Below are positions 12,441-23,756 of a stretch of 64,000 bases of DNA, in pieces. Both the position numbers and the translations under genes were made by a program. Source of the DNA: Fasciola hepatica (Eukaryota; Platyhelminthes; Trematoda; Plagiorchiida; Fasciolidae); assembly GCA_948099385.1 (NCBI GenBank), contig CANUEZ040000183.1:7006001-7070000 (forward strand), read 5' to 3'. How positions within the stretch are numbered: the first letter of the stretch is position 1; each line of letters begins with the position of its first letter. A model generated the notes under the pieces. That model had not been told where the DNA came from, searched no databases, and saw only the letters and a program-made list of their open reading frames with translations.

Positions 12441-13730
12441 CGACTCCAAGTCTCCGGGGAATGGTTGCTGGTTGTTCATCACAGTTCAGTGGATCTTCGA
12501 ACTTACGGTGAACATCTCTTCCGCAGTATGTGGACGTGCGTTAAAGAAGATCAGGCAGTCATCTTTCAAGTGACTTTCACCATCAACAAAAGCCAACTGA
12601 TTTGTCTGCTTATGAGAACACTCCATCCAATATCTCCCTTAATAAGTGATAACCCTTTGTTTGCTAAAGAGGTCAGAAGAGCATGAATAATTGTGTAGCA
12701 ATGTTTGGTATGCGTTTGGTACGTCCATAATTCAAAGTGCAGTTGCAAGAGTGGGTTGTTCCTACACCAAACTGTTTGTCTTCAAGAAGGACAAAAAATC
12801 AGGCAAACAAATTCTGCCTCCTAGGCAGCTAAGTTCCACCCGAAGATCGGATATCAGAAGAGGTGTCTTCGCGTGTACAGAAGGTATCTTCGATTTTTGT
12901 CAACCTTAGTCGATATCGATTTGTTTATCAAAGGTCGAGTGTACGCTGCAGCGGCCAGGCTAGTGCGTCTGTACAGTTCAGAAAAGTAACCACTGAAAGT
13001 GGAGAATACGTCAGAGGCTGTCGGTATTTGAACACAGTGGTGGAACCTGGCGGGGACACAATATCAGAAAAGCTGAGATAAGTAGCAGATATTAGGCATA
13101 TGAACCAAATCACTGAGTGGAAAAAAGTCTATTAGACTCTGTGTATGTGCAGCTCATGGCCCCGAATAGGATTCCTCGGCGAGCAAGGTTCACAGAGGTG
13201 GGCAGTGTTCAGCAGATGGTTAAGGGTGGCCAGTTCACGACATGGAAAAAAGTGTAAAAAATCCTAACCGGTGAATTTGGTCACGTAAAGAGTACTAGAG
13301 CTCGCGGGTGAGCTTCAAAAGATTCACCTACTCAGTGGTTGAATACACTGAGATTTATGACTGGGTGATGTGATCAGTGACGTTCTTGTATTTACACCAA
13401 TCCTTTATGAAGTTGATACTTTTAACTGTTTTCAACTCTAAGGGAGGTCCCCGCTGTGAGACAGCAGTCGAAGCCGAGGCATTGGCCACTTGGTTGGTGG
13501 TTGTTCAAAGTGAACTTGAATCAATCGTAGCTTAAAACGTTTCGGTAGATGCCCAACATCTAGGGGTGGTACTTAATATAAGTTCAGTTCTTCCAGCTAT
13601 CAGCCAGGTATTCATCTGCAGTGAATTTGAGTGTTGCCCATTCGAATCAATCATTCGGCAGTGAACTAAATCGAAGCAAGAGGATCAAATAAATAGGGTC
13701 TCAAATTATAATGAGGAATTTAAATGCAAG
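12441..13730. other. No recognisable gene
   Basis: ORFs of 60-88 codons without motif or splice context. Confidence 0.4.
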
Positions 13731-14060
13731 TGCACCACCGACCGCGACACCCAGTCATATGGTCTAGTATCTCCACCTACCAGGCGGATCCAATGGACTC
13801 CGACCCGGAAGCCTAACACGATCAGCTAACTTGATAGGGTTTTCATGCTTTCTTGTCATGATATTGATCAAAGACCTCTACCCGTCGTTGAACTGCAACC
13901 CGCCCTGGAGAAAAAAGTACACTGAGAGAGACTATCAGTGGGCATACTCAACCCAAGTCCCATCCAGCCTAACCTGTTCAGACTAAGAGCCTTCTCCCAA
14001 AACTGGTTTCCACCGCCCAATAACGTAAACATAGTCTGAGCTGGCATGGAATCGAAAATC
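13730..14060 (-). pseudogene. LINE 3' region fragment
   Basis: The sequence matches the 3' end of the LINE at 18.7 kb in the same orientation: ACCGCGACACC..CCATAT at 13741 against GGCCGCGACACCTAACCATAT at 18780, then shared segments (TCCAACC/TCCGACC..GGAAGCCTAACACG, GGTTTTCATGC/ATACC, TACACTGAGAGAGAC/TACGCTGAGGAAGTC, ATTGGTGGGCAT-like). It encodes the C-terminal tail of the reverse transcriptase with many stops. Confidence 0.6.
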
Positions 14061-14439
14061 GCTCTAATAACACATCATCAATGAGGCTACAGTTCGCATT
14101 CTTCCAACCCACGGACAGGCTGCTTTCTTAATATATGCCAGTGACAAGACCCGCATATTCCCACATAGCAGTGTAATCATGACGCATGTCCCAATGAACC
14201 AATCAGTCCATCACACGTCACTGTTCACATCGACCTCTGATAAAAAACCTACTACCTACCCTTCACACCAAGCCACCAACCAATCAGACATATGAAACAC
14301 TGATCCAACTTAACCAATCACATTTGCACGCCATGCTGTGCAATCAATAACAACGCCATATAAGTCCACGTATTTCCTATCTCATGCTATTTGGTGTTGA
14401 TTTTAGGTTGCACTTGAATACAGTTTTCACACTTATTCA
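14061..14439. other. Probable insertion between two LINE fragments
   Basis: This AT-rich interval with several CCAATCA motifs (14197, 14280, 14316) and a CCATATAAG (14357) separates two pieces of the same minus-strand LINE. An inserted LTR or SINE is likely, but I found no second copy in the window and no clear target duplication. Confidence 0.3.
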
Positions 14440-14690
14440 TGGTTACCCTCCTGTTGGGATTGGACGATCAAGGGACCACTGACCAGGGATAATCCAGAGG
14501 TTTCCGCGCTGACACAACATAAACACTGCTGGTACGGTGGCCCCGTCATAGTCTAGGACTGCTGAGAAGATATCAATAGTCTGTGAGGGTGTTTTCCAGA
14601 CGTGGCCATCATGTTTCTGAGCCGAACAGGAGAACAGAGTTGCCATTCGCAGTGTAAACTCGATCCCTGATGAGCAAACGAATGCCAGGT
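14440..14690 (-). pseudogene. LINE reverse transcriptase fragment
   Basis: The minus strand encodes a segment whose motif order (LCSPVRLRN..) parallels the 'VLLYGSETW' region of fluke LINE reverse transcriptases and the corresponding FFYTAQKYGR segment at about 19.2 kb. It is broken and lies just 5' of the fragment at 13.7-14.06 kb. The 67-codon ORF at 14443-14646 is part of it in another frame. Confidence 0.4.
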
Positions 14691-15229
14691 CGACACCAAA
14701 GGCTACTCACATTTCCGAAAGCCTATGGGGCTTTCTTTCTATACCATACGACATAATGCTGTCTTATATCACCAAACTCCTGCTGCCATATCCTCAGACA
14801 GTCAGATACAGAACACTATCGTAAGCTGAATCAGGCGTACACTGTTCGCCAAAAAACGTTCCCTTAAACAAACGATAGTTCTGAGGCTTCACACCACGAG
14901 TTCAGAATATTTTAAACAAGCCCAACTGTGGTGATCTAGCAAGCACTTTGAGGAACACGACCCCGTACAGCTTCGCGACCACAAAGGCGGAATATTTCAA
15001 GCCAGTTAAAATCGCCGTGATAAAACGCTTTATATGACTGGTTAGCTCCTGACCTGCCAGCTATTCCCTTTGACATGACGTATCTATACAAATCAATTCA
15101 GTAGTAAACTTACCATGCAAATCTCCAGGCTACACCTTCTTGCTACTATGGTTTGCGTTGTTCGGCTTTGAAGTGATTTCAATACGTTCTCAGTTCAAGT
15201 ATTGCAAATAGTACAAATGGTTTTGGATC
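14691..15229. other. No recognisable gene
   Basis: No motif seen; probably the 5' untranslated or LTR side of the Gypsy element that follows, but no LTR pair was found. Confidence 0.35.
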
Positions 15230-15950
15230 ATGGAGATGCTCAGTACTGAAAAGCTGAACCCGTATGCTGATGCGTGTGAAACTGAGGATTGGATTGAATG
15301 GTTCTAGCTTTGATGCAGTTTATTCAACAATACGAAGAAAGAGAACCCGACTGAGTCCTTCTTGACGGCTGGCGGCCGTTCGTTGTATACGTTGATGAAG
15401 AACCTGACCTTCCCGAGAGCACCTGCCTCAGTTCCACTTGAAGAGATGAAGGCTCTGCTCCGAGGCCACTTTTTCGGTTAATTTCTGGGCGACACAAAGA
15501 ACCACATTCCAATCTCCTATTCGTGGTCCCAGTATGAAGTTCCATGAATTCATTTTTGCGCTATTGAAGCATGCTGAGAGGTGTAATTTTGGAAATCAGT
15601 TGGAGGCCCAACTGCGTGATTCATCGATTGTCGGTGTAAATCATCGGGAGCTGCAGAAGAAGCTCTGTCTGAGGCTCGGTCAATATGTGATCAATTCAAT
15701 GACATCTGTGATGCGACTGTCGAACATTCGGTGGCCCATTATCAAAATAATCATTCACACAAACCAGGTAGTTCACATCACAAACCTCAGTCACAGCCAG
15801 CCGATGACGCTACTCCATAAAGTAAACCGGTGCAACTGAGTCGTTGCTTTTCATGTGGAGAAGTTCCATCTCTGTTTCCCTGCCACGTCCGCAATGCAGT
15901 ATGCTATTCCTGATGGAAATGTGGCCATATCTGCAAACATTGTCGCCAAT
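15230..15950 (+). pseudogene. Gypsy Gag remnant
   Basis: The frame at about 15232 encodes MEMLSTEKLNPYADACETED and a retro-Gag-like segment (KKENPTESFLTAGGRSLYTL, LMKNLTFPRAP), then after frameshifts a Gln/His-rich stretch and a zinc-knuckle-like CFSCGE followed by further Cys/His at 15850-15950. Its stops and frame changes exclude function. Confidence 0.6.
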
Positions 15951-16669
15951 TCAAATTCGGTGTGGCGAAAGTGACCCCTAATGATTAGAGGGATATCAAT
16001 TCAGTCTACACGTTGAAAATAGCGAGCAATTCCAACCAAGACGGTCCGATTGCAGTGCGGTTTGAGGTACCAATTCATTGTAGATGTTGAGAGTTGTGAG
16101 TCTGCCGTTTTCAAGTCAGTGTTTGACCTGATTCCGCCAAGTATGTCTATCCAACTCACTGAAGTGCTTATTTACGGTGTTACTGGCCATCGTCCTACAC
16201 TGCTTGGCGGAATCACACTGATGATTAGATTTCGGTACACTTACTGAGTTCAGTGAACAGCCCTTCTGTCCTGGGTTTGAAGATTATGCGTACCTGGAAC
16301 CATTCGGTAACCCTCCAGACAACATCTAAAACCCCCGTAAACTAGCTTTCTCTCCAGAAATTGGTTGCGCAAAGGTCCAACAAATAGGTAGCGCGGTATT
16401 TGAACCTGTGAAGTTTGAATCTGACAGTGATCCAGTATTTCTAAAGCAACGGGTGTGGCCGCACGGCCAGCGAGGGTGTTTTGAAGGCGCTTACCAAATT
16501 GGAGCAAGCATATGTGATTACTCGTGTGATTGCTATTGTGGTGGCGATGAAAAACCCCACACACAGAAACCCTGACTTTGGGACGATTATCGGCTGACTA
16601 GGAGTCCGCTGTCACGGAGAAGTGCCGATACTGCATGAAATGAAATGCACGCTCGGAAGCAATTACTTA

Positions 16670-17110
16670 TAGAAAATGGACCTGTTTGATGCATATCCGC
16701 AAATTCCGCTACTCACGGAGTCCAAACCATTAACAAGCGTTAACACTCACACGGGACGTTTCAGTAAAATCCCTAGCCTACCGAAATCTTCCAGGCTGTA
16801 GTTAACAATGTGATCCACGAGGATGTTACGTCATACCAGGATGACGTCGTTACTTTTGGATCTACATGATGGCTTAGTATAACGGCTGTTGGAGACGTTT
16901 TTGGAACGAAAAGTTTTAATCAAATCCACAAAGTGCAAATTCAATGCCACTCAGTTGGATTTCTTCGGTTTCACCGGTAATACAAACGGGTGCCAAGCGG
17001 ATCCAGATAGTTTCAAATCATCAATCGGAACCGAGTCATCTAAGAATCGGACACACTTGCGTCAATCCCTGGATGCTTTTTATACTATTCCCGATTCATT
17101 CCGAACTTAA
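16670..17110 (+). pseudogene. Gypsy reverse transcriptase remnant
   Basis: MDLFDAYPQIPL (about 16677) is RT motif A with the catalytic Asp region. GRFSKIPSLP and a segment corresponding to SYQDDVVTFG (the YxDD box, about 16832-16861) follow, then 16889-17110 encodes LETFLERKVLIKSTKCKF and LDFFGFTGN, the post-YxDD region of Gypsy RT. Frames differ between these blocks. Confidence 0.7.
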
Positions 17111-17504
17111 CGACACAAGCACAATGACTCTTCCTGACCCAGTAGTCAGATGTGTGGCAGTGGGTCGAGCAGTATAAGGAGACACCACGCGGTCTCATAC
17201 AAACTGTAGCTCTGCCCTAGCTGCCTATAACTACAATATTTTGCACCGGCTGGGCAAGATGGTCCCGCAAGCAAGCTTCTTGTCACGATACTCGTCATTC
17301 GCAGCTGCAGAACAATGCAGTTTTATCTCATCGATCGCACCTATGTGCAAAACACTGCTACTCATCAGTTATTTCGGCGCCCACGAAGAGGTGAGTACCT
17401 GAGGTAGAACGGAAGTATCCGCAATTCTTTGCGCCCCGAGAGGAATTCTGCGTAAAACCGAACGGTGTCCTTTGTTGTGGTAACCGACTTTTCACACCAC
17501 CTTC

Positions 17505-17532
17505 TGTAGTGTTTGGCTTGAACAGCTATGTG

Positions 17533-17586
<54 letters not shown>

Positions 17587-17903
17587 TGGTCTAGATCCCG
17601 TGCGATGGTGAACACACGCCTGCATTCGCATACACACGTACACAGTTGACGTTTGTCGTGCTTCATCTCGGACAGCACCGACCAATCGGGTCGTACCACG
17701 TGCTTCACGATCTTGCACGACTTCATCTGATTGTACGGTTGTCTTATGGGTTCGACTGCACACATCGTTTATTCACACGCTTACATACCTGTTTTGGTTT
17801 TCATTTGCTTGTCTGTACTTGCGCTTTCTGTGTGTTGCTACTCAATACACGTTCATCCGTACAAACGTACCTTCCTTCGGATTACTGAATTCGGGATACA
17901 ACA
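17505..17903 (+). mobile_element. Solo LTR, family D (copy 2) inside Gypsy
   Basis: It starts TGTAGTGTTTGG and ends GGGATACAACA, with flanks CCTTC (17500-17504) and CCTCC (17904-17908), a 5-bp duplication with one mismatch. It shares TATGTGCTCACACAC, GTACACAGT.GACGTTTGTCGTG, GACAGCAC.GACCAATC and ACCACGTG with 20450-20774. A CA-repeat expansion at 17534-17583 explains its greater length (399 bp). Confidence 0.78.
17534..17583. repeat. (CA)n microsatellite inside the family D LTR
   Basis: About 50 bp of CA repeat arising from the short CACACAC tract present in the other family D copies. Confidence 0.95.
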
Positions 17904-18191
17904 CCTCCATTGCGTAAGTCGGTTCTGGACGAATTACACCAAGATCATTTGGACGCGGAGAAAATGAAATCATCGGCCGAACAGATGTGTCGATATTCGG
18001 AGCTCGATGCGGTCATCTGCATCACGGCAAAGAACTGCTACGCGAGTGTGCACCAAGTCAAGTCGAGGCGAAACAACTGGAACCCCTGGTCCGATTGCTG
18101 CATCCCATTACAGAGGGTCCATGCCGACTTCCGTGGCCCATTTTTAAAACGATACTTGGCCCCGATACTGACTGACTCATATTGGAAATAG
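17904..18191 (+). pseudogene. Gypsy integrase N-terminal fragment
   Basis: Encodes LRKSVLDELHQDHLDAEKMK, then CRYSELDAVICITAKNC and WNPWSDCCIPLQRVHADFRG: the integrase H2C2 zinc finger (His-X3-His..Cys-X2-Cys type) followed by the start of the catalytic core (RVHADF, with the first catalytic Asp). The frame runs to a stop at 18191, so most of the core is missing. The solo LTR upstream separates it from the RT. Confidence 0.75.
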
Positions 18192-18755
18192 CCTCAGGTG
18201 GTCCTGACAACTATATTAACCCCTTTGTTTTCGATCTACAAGTTATTTACTTTGATGTTACACATTTATACAAACCAGTTCTGCGGTAAAATAACGTACC
18301 GTTCCGCTGCCTTGATCCTCTCGCTATTTCGGCTTGTGTAGTGCACAATATCGCTTCCAACGCCGCTGAATTTGGCAAATTAGATTCGGTTGACAGATGA
18401 ATGGAGGATGTGAAAACAGGAACTCTAGGATTTTGCCGTTCTCACGCAGTTATGTTCGGAAGCAAAGGAATAGCGGTTAGCGATGCTCCGGTGCTGTCTG
18501 GGCAATGAAGCCAGACATGTGTTGAGAAATAATGTGACGTGATTGAAGACCAAGAGGATCCCGCGAGAGTGATCCAGATAATGGAAGATTACTCAGTTTC
18601 AGTTACAGTTTATTCAACCATTAACCTCCCATTTTTGTGCTCTGGTTTCGTTTGCTACCTTCCGGCATCGTCCAGTAAAAGACAAAGAATAGAAGCATAG
18701 TGATAAAGATTCAAAAAGTCAAAGTATCAAGCGGAAATCAAGAGGACAAGGAAAG
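18192..18755. other. No recognisable gene
   Basis: Probably the remainder of the Gypsy element, too decayed to align by eye. Confidence 0.35.
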
Positions 18756-19316
18756 AGTCCGAATGCAACTACGCCACTGGCCGCGACACCTAACCATATC
18801 ACTTATTGTCTCCAACCATTTGGTAGGCAGATCACGTGGACTCCAACCTGGAAGTCTAACACGTCCTACTTGGCCAAGTCCACTGGTCGAGGTTTTCATA
18901 CCATTTTGCCATGTCATGGACTGACCACCTCAACCTACCTTCCAATCACTGCCTGTCCCAGAGAACAGCGTACGCTGAGGAAGTCTATTGGTGGGCATGT
19001 GTAACACATGTCCCAACTGCCATAAGCTGTTTAGACGCAGTACTTGATCCCGAGACTGGCCTCTGGTTTCCAACACCTTACGCCTAACCTCAGCATTTCC
19101 GATATAGTGTTCCCACCATATTCGGGTAATTCTACGGAGATATCGATGCTCGAACGCCGACAGTCTTCACTTATCTTCTGCCCTCAACGGCCATATTTCT
19201 GAGCCGTATAAAAGAACGGACGCAACCACCGCATTGTACACTGGACCCTTGACAGACAAGGGGATGTCACGCCGACACCACAAGAGGTTGAGGTTAGCAA
19301 AAACCACACACGCCTT

Positions 19317-19667
19317 TCAAATACGTGATGACACTTCATCCGACATCTGTCCATCTGGTGAGATGTACCTACCCAGGTAACAAAATTTATCCACTTCAGC
19401 TAGAGTTTCCCCTGCCAACACAAGGTTTTGTGTTGAGCCAACGCAGTCCTGCAACAACATTTTACACTTTGAAGGTGCAAAACGCATTCCAATCATTCCT
19501 GCACTGTTGTTAGGGTTATCTATAAGAGCTTGCAACTTACCTGGATCTTCACTCAGAAGAACAATATCGTCTGCATATTTCAAGTCAGACATTTTACTGT
19601 CTGGGCAAAGATCGACTCCGCTATTCTCACACGAGGATAGGACCATCTCAAGAATCAATTCAACCAC
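19317..19667 (-). pseudogene. LINE RT palm with YADD box
   Basis: Encodes SDLKYADDIVLLSEDPGKLQ, which contains the catalytic YADD box, and then FAPSKCKMLLQD and AEVDKFCYLGRYISPDG, the standard post-YADD sequence of LINE reverse transcriptases. The block is open for 116 codons but is cut off from the upstream RT motifs by frameshifts. Confidence 0.82.
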
Positions 19668-20050
19668 AAAATTGAAGAGGAAGGGTGAAAAAGGGTACCC
19701 TAACGAACACTACTTTCCTTGGTGAACTCGAGTGGAAGATCGCCGTAAGCACAAAATCGGCTTTGGCTGTTCGCATACAAGCATTGGAAAAGAGGAATAA
19801 ACTTTTCTGGCATACCCTTCAGTGAGAGGCAGCTCCAGAGAACTGTGCGGTCGACTTAATCGAACGCCGCTTTCAGATCAAGAAAGACAGAGATTGTGGG
19901 CCTACGGAAGATCTGTCTGTGCTCTATGGTTTGCCGGGCAGTGGAGGCGTGGCCGATACAACCTCTACCAGGTCTGAAACCGGCTCGATTTTCACGCGTT
20001 CGTATTTCGCGGGCACTGGATAATCGGTGGAGAATAAGACCGCTGAGCAG

Positions 20051-20449
20051 TTAAGACGCGATACTTACTGGGCTAATTCCTCTAAGGTTTTCACAAGAGA
20101 ACCTGTCACCTTTCTTGTAAATCGGCACAATCACCGACTCACACCATTCCCTGGGAATCTGCTCACTTTTGCAAATAATCCGGAGGAGTTTTGTTAACTC
20201 CGAAACTAAAGCTTCGCCTCCATCCTTGAAAAAAGATGGAGACAACCCATCCGGTCCAGCAGCTTTGTACTTTTTCAAGAAACCTATCTCCCACATAACC
20301 TCCGTTTTTGATAGAGGGATGATATCCACCTGCACCGTTTCGTTGGCAGGTATATTTGGAAGGTCCAGCGTTGAAGTGGGCCAACTGAATTGTTCCTTAA
20401 GGTGCTCCGTCCCACGCTCTAGATGTCGTTCCTGAGAATGAATCAGTGA
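20051..20449 (-). pseudogene. LINE RT finger region
   Basis: Encodes KYKAAGPDGLSPSFFKDGGE (the A/K-GPDG RT motif 0-1 region), IPREWCESVIVPIYKKGD and CENLRGISPVSIAS, the standard start of a LINE RT. Upstream it joins, across the family D LTR at 20450-20774, to the linker ORF. Confidence 0.82.
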
Positions 20450-20774
20450 TGTTGTGTTTGGCTCGCACAGTCATGTGCTCACACACGCATGGTCAACACC
20501 CCGTACAATCATGGACGCACGCCTCTAATCGTACACACACGTACACAGTCGACGTTTGTCGTGTTCGTCTCGGACAGCACTGACCAATCAGATCGTACCA
20601 CGTGTTGCGCGACCTTGCGCGACTTAGTCCGATTGTACAGTTGTCTTACACTTCCGATCACATACATCACCGACTTATACTTGAATAGTTTTTGGCTCCT
20701 TCACGTGCTTACCTGTGCTTGTGCAAGCCGTACACGCGCGCCTTCCTTCTGCTACCGAATTTACGAACATAACA
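20450..20774 (+). mobile_element. Solo LTR, family D (copy 3) inside LINE ORF
   Basis: A 325-bp unit starting TGTTGTGTTTGG and ending GAACATAACA, flanked by AGTGA (20445-20449) and AGCGA (20775-20779), a 5-bp duplication with one mismatch. If the LTR and one flank are ignored, the minus-strand LINE frame continues without a stop across the site, which supports insertion into an intact ORF. Confidence 0.85.
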
Positions 20775-21151
20775 AGCGAGTCGTCGGATTCCTTAATTAA
20801 CTCACCTGCACCGGGTTTCTGTGGTCCGGTGCTCCTAATCAAACGGAAAAGGTTGCGAGCATTGCCAATGGACCCAGCCTTTTCTATTTCCTTACATTTC
20901 GCCATCCAACACTGCTCACGATCATTTCTCAGGCTCCTAGTCAGTTGGTGTTTCAGGGCTTTACGCACTACATTGAATGTGGCATCCGGAGGGACGGATT
21001 TGCGAGCAACCAGCAGAGCAACTGATGTCGAAGATATCCATCGTTTGTGAGACCGACTTGAACCAGAGTCCTGATTGGCATTCGAAGCGGCATACAAGGC
21101 TTCCTTGATCTGTTGCCAACGTTCATTTGGGTCCTGAACATCCGGCTGCAT
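20775..21151 (-). pseudogene. LINE linker between endonuclease and RT
   Basis: An open frame (RWQQIKEALYAASNANQ, SSRSHKRWISSTSVALL, RNLFRLIRSTGPQKPG) matching the polar linker between endonuclease and RT in this LINE type. It is open up to the solo LTR, where the reading frame is interrupted. Confidence 0.7.
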
Positions 21152-21297
21152 CGATAACTGTGTAGTTAGCTCCGTCTGGAAATTGAATCACTGGTTAACG
21201 TCCAAAAGCAACGGCGCGGGACGGGTAGCATTTACTTTCGTGTGACCACGGACGAGATGTAAACGGGAGCGAGCACGTACCAAGGCGTGATCTGAGT

Positions 21298-21603
21298 CTA
21301 CAGGCGTAGACCAAAATAAAGGACAATCTTCAATTGGTTGGTCGGATGACCTGAGGTTTGTGCGTGAAACGTGGAGTCCAAAGGACAGTCAACCAAACCA
21401 CGATAGCGGTGACCAGTCACAATATGGTCAATCTGAGTCCAACTTTGTGAAGACGAAGGAGGACACCATGTGAGTCTATGCCGCTTCTTATGGCAGAAGT
21501 TTGTACTTGCCAGAAAAAATCTGTAGTCAGAACACAACTGAATGAGACGATCGCTGTTATCGGTGCGATCGGCTGGGATAGGAAATGGGCCTCCTAACTG
21601 CAT
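21298..21603 (-). pseudogene. LINE endonuclease C-terminal part
   Basis: Encodes NSDRLIQLCSDYRFFLASTNF, RHRLTWCPPSSSQSWTQIDHIV and, past the SINE piece, LFWSTPVDSDHALV. These are the T-W, ID-H and S-DH motifs of apurinic-like endonucleases. The catalytic N-terminal half is not recognisable upstream. Confidence 0.72.
21337..21402. mobile_element. SINE family S1, short piece in LINE endonuclease
   Basis: GGTTGGTCGGATGACCTG..GGTTTGTGCGTGAAACG..GGAGTCCAAAGGACAGTCA is the right-hand end of family S1. It lies between two endonuclease motifs of the LINE and breaks their continuity. Confidence 0.6.
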
Positions 21604-21610
21604 GTGATCG

Positions 21611-21905
21611 ATAAAGTGGAGCGAAGCAGAGCGTGGGATAGACAGACATCACGGACGCGAGTGCAGGGCCAATGAGACCGGAATGAACCGCTTGCGAATG
21701 CCAATGACACATGGGTTGGCCACACAACAGGTTAACCTAGTGAAACGATTACTTCGATCGACGATGATGGTGTTAGTGCACACCCAGAGTTTGATATAGC
21801 AAGCGCCCTCGTGGAGGAGGAATTTGATGACAGCCGCAGAAAAGATTGAACATTTTGGAGAAAAATCGGACAGGTACAACCTTGAGGAACACAAAGATGA
21901 AGTTA
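21611..21905. other. No recognisable gene
   Basis: A 93-codon minus ORF is open here but has no motif. Confidence 0.4.
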
Positions 21906-22217
21906 TGTAGTGATTCAACTGCCTCCACACGCGGTCCAGTGCGCTATAGCTTCAATTCTTGTATCCAGCCGATCAGGTGAAGCCGGACCGTAACTGTTAG
22001 ATCGTGTAGATACAGCGAAGTCGCCTTGTGATTGGTCAGGACGTTATCTATCAATAAGTACATGCCTATTTTTGCATATAAACGAGTGAGCACCAACCAA
22101 ATGTAACAGAATATATTCTTACTGTTCTTGTCTGGTCTTGTCGTTCTTCCAGTGCACGTAGTCCGGGTCCAAGTTACTTCATTACGTACGATTGGCCGGT
22201 TAGATGCGATTCTTACA
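21906..22217 (+). mobile_element. Solo LTR, family A (copy 2)
   Basis: A 312-bp unit starting TGTAGTGATT and ending GATTCTTACA, flanked by the perfect 5-bp repeat AGTTA (21901-21905, 22218-22222). It matches 4631-4941 end to end, including GGTCAGGACGTTATCTATCA and the TATA-like GCATATAAACGAG. Here the expected terminal CA is intact. Confidence 0.9.
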
Positions 22218-22509
22218 AGTTATTCGCTGGTCCCTCAATGCTTCTAAACGCGAAACAGGCACAGAACCTGCCAGTGCTAAATGAATGGGAAGAGATATGG
22301 GCATCAACGGAAAGGACGTAGAGCTCCACGGTTTTTAGGAAACCGGCCGTGTGAGCCACAGGTGGATAATACAATAATCAAAGAAACACAAGAAAAATGG
22401 TTTTTTTACGGAAAATGACAGAAGACCACATGAACCCGAAGGAATCAGAAACGGTCGCCCTTAATAAAGAAGGGAGGATGTGAGGGTATGGTCTGACACA
22501 CTGTTCGGT
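22218..22509. other. No recognisable gene
   Basis: Nothing identified between the solo LTR and the dispersed repeat that follows. Confidence 0.4.
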
Positions 22510-22745
22510 AGACGGTTTAGTCGCACTAGCAGACAATACCTCAGCACCAGCTTCGTACGGAGCCCACAAAATCATGAGCGACAGGACAGCCGATCGATTG
22601 CGGGAATCGATACATAGAGATGAATTCTGCCAGCGGCATTTAGGCCTCAAGGCGTAGTCACCCAGACCAGCCGGACCAATGAGCTGTGTGCCCGCCGCTC
22701 TCCAAACATACAAATTGCTGATTTCACTGTGGCCACTAGACACCT
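22510..22745 (+). repeat. Dispersed repeat R (copy 1, diverged)
   Basis: Shares ACAGCCGATCGAT, GCCTCAAGGCGTAGTC and AGACCAGCCGGACCAAT with the copies at 26090-26425 and 39058-39405. The most diverged and shortest of the three. The 121-codon minus ORF here is a by-product. Confidence 0.55.
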
Positions 22746-23062
22746 ATCAAAGGAATCCGTCTGCTTCATCCTGATCTGCCGAGGATGAGCTGAAGTCTCG
22801 GTGATAGGTGCGAGAATGTGAAAGGACCTGCGTGGATAGGGAAGGTCATTTTGCCTGATCTATGCAAACACTGTGTTCACTAGGACACACGTTAAACATG
22901 ATCCATGATTTAATCAGTCGATAGTTCGCTTTCCCAAAGTTAGGCATTGCTGCTGAGTCAGCTGTCTGATTGAAGGTGCACAGATTATGAAGATTCAGGT
23001 GAGCAGAAATGTGACGGAGTCAGATGACTTCGTGTGCCAAAGCACTATGATGGCGCCGCCGT
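22746..23062. other. No recognisable gene
   Basis: Nothing identified. Confidence 0.4.
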
Positions 23063-23100
23063 TTGTGTGTGTGTGTGTGTGTGTGTATGTGTGTGTGTGC
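23063..23100. repeat. (TG)n microsatellite
   Basis: A short TG repeat interrupted by TATG. Confidence 0.93.
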
Positions 23101-23756
23101 AGTGTAATAAAACTCAGAATTGGCATGGAATAAAAACCTGGTTGCGTAATCAAAACGGAAAGAAGCAAGGATAACGTCATCCTGTTGGCAAATCATTTAC
23201 TACGAGAATTATCCATGCGGAGTAAAAAAGAGAATGGGACAATAGTGATTGGGATGAGAAACATTTTGGGAACTTTTACTTATTGATTACCACTTCTGCC
23301 TGACCCGTGGAGTGACAACTGTTGATAACAGAAAGGTGTCACATGTTATAAGTAATTTCAGACAGAGGGAATGGAGTTAACTTTTAGGGGTAGCTCTCTG
23401 ATAGGTTACGCTTCCAAAACGAAACCATGACAGTACGTTTGAAGAGCAGCTTCGACGCTTTACTTATTATTGAGTTATTATGGAACATTTTTGCAGCTGT
23501 TTTATTTTTGGGTAGCCAACTGAATTGATGAGGTACACGATGTCATGAAGCGCGTCAGTGTGTGAAATACACAGAACGTGGAATTGAGAAACCAGATCGA
23601 GTGCGGTCAACCGGTGATGTAACGCTCGCCTGGATAAAAAGCATTGATTGCTCGACCCTTGACCTAGTTATAGAGATCACTCTTTGAATGATCCGATGGT
23701 TTCTTTTCATCCGTGCACTTTAGTGTTCACAAGGTTCAGCTAAACTTGTTAACACT
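23101..23756. other. No recognisable gene
   Basis: Nothing identified; probably 5' sequence of the Gag remnant that follows. Confidence 0.35.

Larger units (their letters stand above)
15230..18191 (+). mobile_element. Gypsy-type LTR retrotransposon, decayed
   Basis: Ordered remains of Gag, a CCHC-type zinc-knuckle region, protease, reverse transcriptase and integrase on the + strand, all interrupted by stops. The Gag-RT-integrase order and the integrase H2C2 pattern indicate Gypsy rather than Copia or BEL. A family D solo LTR (17505-17903) sits between the RNase H region and the integrase. I found no terminal repeats of its own. Confidence 0.75.
18756..21610 (-). mobile_element. LINE with endonuclease and reverse transcriptase (minus)
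   Basis: Minus-strand order is endonuclease (21603-21298), linker (21151-20775), RT finger/palm (20449-20051), YADD palm (19667-19317) and C-terminal tail (19316-18756). This is the apurinic-like endonuclease plus RT layout of RTE/CR1/Jockey-type LINEs; I cannot decide the clade. It is interrupted by a family D solo LTR and by a small SINE piece. Stops and frameshifts elsewhere show decay. The tail matches the fragments at 13.7 kb. Confidence 0.8.
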
